Source: Streptomyces sp. NBC_01210
Lineage (GTDB): Bacteria; Actinomycetota; Actinomycetes; Streptomycetales; Streptomycetaceae
NCBI RefSeq assembly: GCF_036010325.1
Contig: NZ_CP108549.1
Location: 3,906,001 to 3,970,000, forward strand
Length of the DNA: 64,000 nt
Reading direction: 5' to 3'
How positions within the stretch are numbered: position 1 is the first letter of the stretch; every line of letters begins with the position of its first letter. A program made the translations under genes and the position numbers. The notes beneath the pieces are model-generated. The model searched no databases, was not told the DNA's origin, and saw nothing but the letters and a program-made list of their open reading frames with translations. Shown here in pieces: positions 60,585 through 64,000 of the stretch.

Positions 60585-60849
60585 TCTGAGTGAACTCGGG
60601 GCTCCGCCGCTCTCTGTCCTCCGAGGGCGCGGCAACAAAACTGCCCTTGCCCTGATGGGAGATCACGAAGCCGTCCTCACGGAGACGCGAGATCGCTTGG
60701 CGAGCAACGGTGCGCGAGACGTTGTGATCCTTCATCAGCGTCGCCTCTGACGGGATCTTGTCCCCGGGAGACAGTTTCCGATCGTGGATCTGTCGCTTGA
60801 TCTCGTCGGCGATCTGCAAGTACGCCGCACGTCCAGTGAACTCGGCCAT
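60484..60849 (-). CDS. Short GntR-family regulator
   Basis: 121 aa. Winged helix at about 5-75: AAYLQIADEIKRQIHDRKLS, PSEATLMKDHNVSRTVARQA and SHQGKGSFVAA. Instead of an effector domain it ends in a coiled coil (about 85-115: ITEHLDEVLRDVRQLAARMD, HLEELVRQQ). YtrA- or KorSA-type truncated GntR proteins control plasmid and element functions. Upstream, AGTACTTAGTACTT (about 60,958) could be a binding site. Confidence 0.85.
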   Translation of the reverse strand: MAEFTGRAAYLQIADEIKRQIHDRKLSPGDKIPSEATLMKDHNVSRTVARQAISRLREDGFVISHQGKGSFVAAPSEDRERRSPEFTQITEHLDEVLRDVRQLAARMDHLEELVRQQKPKP

Positions 60850-61164
60850 AACCCCTCTCCGCGGTTGTCGTACCTAGTGCAGCACATGGCGCCGACACGA
60901 GTCGAGGACAACCACTTGACACAACAAGTAGGACAGGTGCAATCTGGCATCCCTGTTGGAGTACTTAGTACTTCAAGTCGTCTGATCTAGGAGGCCCGGT
61001 TCTCGTATAGCTGCCGCTACCCGACAGGTAGCTGTGCGTAGTCGCGATCACCTGGCGTGAGAGGCGGAGTCGGCGTGATGGGCAGGGGCAGTCGAGATGC
61101 AGTGGAAAGGGATAGTGGGGACGCAGCGGTCGATGTGTGGATATTCTGCGGACCCTTCCCTCAT

Positions 61165-61269
61165 GTGACACAGAATTAAGTATTCTGTGTCGCATAGCCG
61201 TTGATCCGCGCCGAGCGACCTGCGGGGACCCACCTCCGCTGTGGGGGCGACTCGGCAACGTTCTGTGTC
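61165..61269. promoter_or_regulatory. GACACAGAAT palindrome and direct copy before the tyrosine recombinase
   Basis: GACACAGAAT-TAAGT-ATTCTGTGTC (61,165-61,189) is a perfect inverted repeat; TTCTGTGTC recurs at 61,261-61,269, ten bases before the ribosome site of the integrase. These could be operators or arm-type recombinase sites. The rest of the 444-bp gap between 60,849 and 61,294 shows no gene. Confidence 0.6.
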
Positions 61270-61293
61270 ACGTCAGCCGGAGGTGCGTACGCC

Positions 61294-62238
61294 GTGTCCG
61301 TGATCCCGCTCCCGCGCACCGCGAGTACGGTCCCGCTCGCGGTCGCCGTGGACCGGTTCCTCGACCGCTTCCGCGACGACCCCGGAACCCGCACCACCTA
61401 CGCCGAGACCCTGGCCCGGCTTCGCGCGCTCGTCGGCGACCAGTTCGCCACCGGCGGTCTCACCCCCGAGGTCTACGAGGCGGTGATGGCCCGCTGGGAT
61501 GCGCGGGCCGCGAACACCTGGAACAAGCACCTGTCCGCGCTGAACTCGTTCGCCGCGTACGCGCGGCGGCAGGACTGGCTGACCACGGACCCCGGCCGGC
61601 GGCTGGAGCGGCGCAAGGTGACCCGCGACCGCGACAAGGCCATCCCCAGGGCCCGGCTGGAACGGCTGTTCACCGACGACCGTTTCGGCTTGCGCGAACG
61701 GGTCTTGTGGCGCATGGCCTACGAGACGTGCGCCCGAGCGGACGAGCTGCTTCAGCTCGACGTGCCCGACCTCGACATGGAGTTCCGCCGCGGCCGGGCC
61801 GGGGAGAAGGGCGGCGACAACGCGTACGTGCACTGGGAGACCCCCACCGCCCGACTGCTGCCGCGCCTGCTCCAGGGCCGTACGACCGGGCCAGTGTTCC
61901 TCGCCGACCGGCGCGCGCCTGCCTCCGGCCGCCGGGCGCCCGCCCTGGCGGACATCGACCCGGGCACGGGGCGTGGCCGGCTGTCCTACCCGCGGGCGGA
62001 GTATCTGTTCAAGAGCGCGTCCAAGCTGCACGACCCGCACGCGAAGGGCTACACGCTCCACCAGCTGCGGCACTCCGGGCTCAAACACCTCGCCGAGAAG
62101 GGCCGCTCCGCTCCCGAGCTGCAGGCCAAGTCCCGTCACAAGCACCTGGGGACGCTGGGCCACTACGTGAAGCTCGGTGAGGAGACCTCCGCCCGCGTCA
62201 CCGCGGAGAATGACGAACACAACCGCCGCCGCCGCTGA
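61294..62238 (+). CDS. Tyrosine recombinase (site-specific integrase)
   Basis: 314 aa from GTG 61,294 with GGAGG at 61,279-61,283. The N-terminal SAM-like domain spans about 10-95 (AVDRFLDRFRDDPGTRTTYA, NTWNKHLSALNSFAAYARRQ). Catalytic residues: Arg in TCARADELLQL (about 148), HQLRHSG (His/Arg about 256-259), second His in HLGTLGHYVKLG and Tyr (about 291). Whether it inserted this island at tRNA-Ala is open, since it lies 7 kb from the scar. A small HTH gene follows by 79 bp. Confidence 0.9.
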   Translation: MSVIPLPRTASTVPLAVAVDRFLDRFRDDPGTRTTYAETLARLRALVGDQFATGGLTPEVYEAVMARWDARAANTWNKHLSALNSFAAYARRQDWLTTDPGRRLERRKVTRDRDKAIPRARLERLFTDDRFGLRERVLWRMAYETCARADELLQLDVPDLDMEFRRGRAGEKGGDNAYVHWETPTARLLPRLLQGRTTGPVFLADRRAPASGRRAPALADIDPGTGRGRLSYPRAEYLFKSASKLHDPHAKGYTLHQLRHSGLKHLAEKGRSAPELQAKSRHKHLGTLGHYVKLGEETSARVTAENDEHNRRRR

Positions 62239-62317
62239 CCGTGCGGAAAGGGTGGCCGGTCCCGCCCGCCGTGCGGGATCATGATGGGGTCGAGTCCCTG
62301 GGGGAAGGAACCCGCTC

Positions 62318-62533
62318 ATGTCCAGCAAGTCCCCGGCCCGTCGGCTGCTGCCCGGACCGGACCGCGACAAAGTCGCCGCCGAGCTCAAGTCCCAGTACGA
62401 GAAGGGCGCCTCGATCCGCTCGCTGGCGGAGTCCAGTGGCCGTTCCTACGGCGGGGTGCACCGCCTCCTGGCCGACGCCGGAGCCGCCTTCCGCTCACGT
62501 GGCGGCGCGAAGCGGGGGCAGTCCGCGACGTGA
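62318..62533 (+). CDS. Small helix-turn-helix protein
   Basis: 71 aa, ATG with GGGGGAAGG upstream. VAAELKSQYEKGASIRSLAE then SSGRSYGGVHRLLADAGAAF form one HTH of the type seen in small Streptomyces DNA-binding proteins (RSYGxVHRLL); the tail SRGGAKRG is basic. Probably a DNA-binding protein; target unknown. Confidence 0.8.
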   Translation: MSSKSPARRLLPGPDRDKVAAELKSQYEKGASIRSLAESSGRSYGGVHRLLADAGAAFRSRGGAKRGQSAT

Positions 62534-62644
62534 TATCCCACGCCCACAGGCAGAAGGGCGGCGCCCTGATGCTCGGCGTGCGCCCCGGTGAACGGGGCCC
62601 GTTCGGCAGACACGAGGAAGCCCCTCAGCCGCAAGGTGACGGCG

Positions 62645-62851
62645 TCAGTGCTCCGTTCCCGCAGACGGCGCCGTCTCGGTGTTGTCCGGGACCGCCAGCA
62701 CGTGCCAGCACGCGAAGGGCACCGTCCGCTCCAGCGGCTTGAGCACAACCTCGCCGACCTGGCCGCACTGGGCGCAGACGGCCGTCTTCCCACGCTGGTA
62801 GGCCGCGTGGAAGGCGGTCCACTCGCCGCGGGTCAGCTCCCGCATCGTCAT
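62645..62851 (-). CDS. 68-aa CxxC protein
   Basis: MTMRELTRGEWTAFHAAYQR then KTAVCAQCGQVGEVVLKPLE and FACWHVL. One CxxC pair and a third Cys suggest a partial zinc site. The start overlaps the stop of the frameshifted DUF2829 gene (ATGA), so it would depend on that gene for coupled translation. No family recognised. Confidence 0.6.
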   Translation of the reverse strand: MTMRELTRGEWTAFHAAYQRGKTAVCAQCGQVGEVVLKPLERTVPFACWHVLAVPDNTETAPSAGTEH

Positions 62852-63101
62852 CGCTCCTCGTCCGCGTCGATGTCGTACCAGTCCTCGGCGAGCAGTCCGG
62901 CGTGCGAGGGCTGCACCCCGGCCTGGACGGTGCCGTCGGCGGTGACGAACCGCAGGTGAGCTTCGAGGGTGCGGTCCAGGTTGTCGGGGGTGATGCAGGC
63001 CGATTCCGGCTCCAGGACACGTACTTGCCCGGCTGCATCCAGCTACGGCGGGCCATGCGCCGGCCTTCCTTCATCAGCGCCAGCGCGGCTGAGAAGTCCA
63101 T
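62848..63101 (-). pseudogene. DUF2829 (Tad2-family) gene with a 1-nt frameshift
   Basis: The first frame gives MDFSAALALMKEGRRMARRS then WMQPGKYV, a clear DUF2829 start. About 30 codons in, at TACGTGTCCTGGAG, the reading frame must shift by one base to continue as LEPESACITPDNLDRTLEAH, LRFVTADGTVQ and LLAEDWYDIDADEER, the normal family end. 254 nt is one short of 85 codons, so one base was lost. In phages, DUF2829/Tad2 proteins block Thoeris signalling by binding the cyclic ADP-ribose messenger. Confidence 0.75.
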
Positions 63102-63185
63102 GCCCATCAGCGTAACGCCCCGCTCGGGTAGCGGAGCCAGGCCGGAGGCGGCGGGGAATGGCCCTCCGCAGCTCCCGGCGGTAGT

Positions 63186-63244
63186 GACTCGGTCTCGGTC
63201 GGGTAGCCCGGGGCATCCCGGCCCTGGTCTACCCGACCCGAGTC
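63186..63244. terminator. Hairpin between the secreted-protein gene and DUF2829
   Basis: GACTCGG/CCGAGTC and TCGGGTAG/CTACCCGA pair around a GC-rich loop. Position downstream of the leftward gene at 63,394 fits a terminator. Confidence 0.6.
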
Positions 63245-63393
63245 TTCGGGATCTTGGTTTACGAACTCAGGCGCATGGGGCACCGCGCCGGCCGTGTTCC
63301 GTCCCCTCCAGCGTTTCTTGCTCGAATGGCCGAGAGCTCTGCCCAGCGTTCGATCGCTGACTTCCAGATCCCGGGCTGCCTGGGCCGCAGGCT

Positions 63394-63951
63394 CTACGGT
63401 TGCGGCTTCTTGCGGCGGAGGAACAGGGCGCTTGCGACGGCGGCTGCGAAGAGGGCCGCGCCTGCTCCGGCCAGGAGCAATGTCCCGTGGTCTTTCGCTG
63501 CTGTTGCCGGTGCCTCGGCCTTCTTGGCGCGGTCGCTGGCGCAGTACGCACGGTTGCTGTCGTCCATGTCGGTTGTGACGGTCATTGTGGTGTCCGTCCG
63601 CTCATCGGGTCCGTCGCGCCGCCGCTCTTCGGCCGCCACCGGGCCCGCCATCCGTACAGGGTAGGTGCCGGGTTCGATGCCGCAGCGCACCGCGGCTTGT
63701 GCCCTGCTGATGAACCTTCCTCTCTTGATCTTGACGGGTTTGACGAAGGCCGGGGACTCGAGTGTGATGTAGTCGTCGTCGAGATCAAGGTAGAACGGGG
63801 CCTCCGCCACCGAGATGCTGACCGTGGTGCCGCGCTGGACGGGCTGGTTCCCGTTGATCTCGTAGGTGTCGTTGTCGCCTGCGGATGCCTGCGGCGCGGT
63901 GGCGGCGAGTATGACGGCGGCCAGGGTGGTGGCGGCGCGGGGAATGGACAT
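63394..63951 (-). CDS. Exported protein with C-terminal membrane anchor
   Basis: 185 aa. Signal peptide about 1-24 (MSIPRAATTLAAVILAATAP, cut near ASA-GD). The mature part has QRGTTVSISVAEAPFYLDLD and YPVRMAGPVAAEERRR, a possible beta-sandwich, then a membrane helix (TLLLAGAGAALFAAAVASAL) and RRKK tail. No LPxTG motif, so it is anchored by the helix. Similar exported proteins are common in Streptomyces; function unknown. Confidence 0.75.
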   Translation of the reverse strand: MSIPRAATTLAAVILAATAPQASAGDNDTYEINGNQPVQRGTTVSISVAEAPFYLDLDDDYITLESPAFVKPVKIKRGRFISRAQAAVRCGIEPGTYPVRMAGPVAAEERRRDGPDERTDTTMTVTTDMDDSNRAYCASDRAKKAEAPATAAKDHGTLLLAGAGAALFAAAVASALFLRRKKPQP

Positions 63952-64000
63952 GGCCGGGCTCGTCTCTGCTCGTGATGCTGGGTGGCAGGGGTGTCCGTTG

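Larger units (their letters stand above)
54232..64000. mobile_element. Probable genomic island starting at the tRNA-Ala scar; right end outside window
   Basis: Foreign DNA must lie on the high-coordinate side, because that is where the tRNA match stops and the native terminator lies on the other side. Content agrees: a defence-type NACHT gene with visibly more A/T-ending codons, XRE and GntR regulators, a tyrosine recombinase, a broken DUF2829 gene and small zinc or HTH proteins. No intact tRNA-Ala is seen up to 64,000. More than one insertion may be nested here. Confidence 0.55.

Noticed and set aside
61294..62238. Tyrosine recombinase as the proven integrase of the tRNA-Ala island
   Set aside because: It lies 7 kb inside the island instead of next to the scar, and the other end is unseen; it may belong to a nested element.
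62848..63101. Programmed frameshift in the DUF2829 gene
   Set aside because: There is no slippery heptamer or obvious downstream stimulator at the shift point; a simple one-base loss or sequencing error is more likely.

Overview
The window is very GC-rich, with GTG starts, 4-bp ATGA/GTGA gene overlaps and families typical of Streptomyces (SsgA-like, DUF4913, SCO6880-type, RepSA/TraB integrative elements). I read it as a Streptomyces (or close actinomycete) chromosome segment carrying two mobile regions.

Region 1 (1-16.4 kb) is a type IV secretion-like locus. A divergent lytic transglycosylase (cut by the left edge) is followed by a rightward operon: a P-loop-like protein, two paralogous two-helix membrane proteins, a VirB8-like protein, a TrbL/VirB6-like membrane protein, an SCO6880-type protein, a VirB4-like ATPase and a TraG/VirD4-like coupling ATPase. 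A strong bidirectional hairpin ends it. Facing it are leftward genes: a disordered-tail protein, a DUF418 membrane protein, a stand-alone copy of the TraG N-terminal membrane domain, and a protein with a zinc deaminase signature (DAE ... PCxxC) that could be an effector. A DUF4913 gene and an orphan HATPase gene lie on the plus strand.

Region 2 (16.6-19.6 kb) has a penicillin-binding transpeptidase, a YbaK-type deacylase and the 5' part of an EamA transporter gene. The transporter is split by a 9.07-kb integrative element (about 19,610-28,684). It holds a large serine recombinase, a RepSA-like initiator, a TraB/FtsK translocase, an SpdB-like protein, a KorSA-like GntR repressor with clustered operators, coupled small genes, an HTH/PLD-like regulator and a Nudix protein comparable in kind to pSAM2 Pif. 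The missing 3' end of the transporter resumes exactly at the right junction.

Region 3 (28.8-54.2 kb) is chromosomal: DUF817, VOC, SDR and a serine hydrolase; a leftward Co/Ni transporter (cbiMQO) translationally coupled to ohrR and followed by ohr; an SsgA-like gene; a TetR/MMPL pair; a tricorn protease; a MerR regulator facing an FMO/hydrolase/SDR operon; exonuclease III; a GNAT; a secreted trypsin-like protease; a second MMPL exporter; and a lipoprotein.

Region 4 (54.2 kb to the right edge) starts at a displaced 3' half of tRNA-Ala(CGC), a classic attachment-site scar next to the tRNA's own terminator. The DNA to its right looks acquired: a NACHT/LRR STAND NTPase (candidate antiphage NLR-like protein), Nudix, XRE-TPR and GntR genes, a tyrosine recombinase, and a frameshifted DUF2829 (Tad2-family) gene. 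The other island end is not in the window.

The most unusual observation is an approximately 80-nt structured DNA element present in both mobile regions (25,907-25,990 plus strand; 57,958-58,036 minus strand), with a degraded third copy at 58,357-58,402. Its outer stem, inner hairpin and several loop words are conserved.
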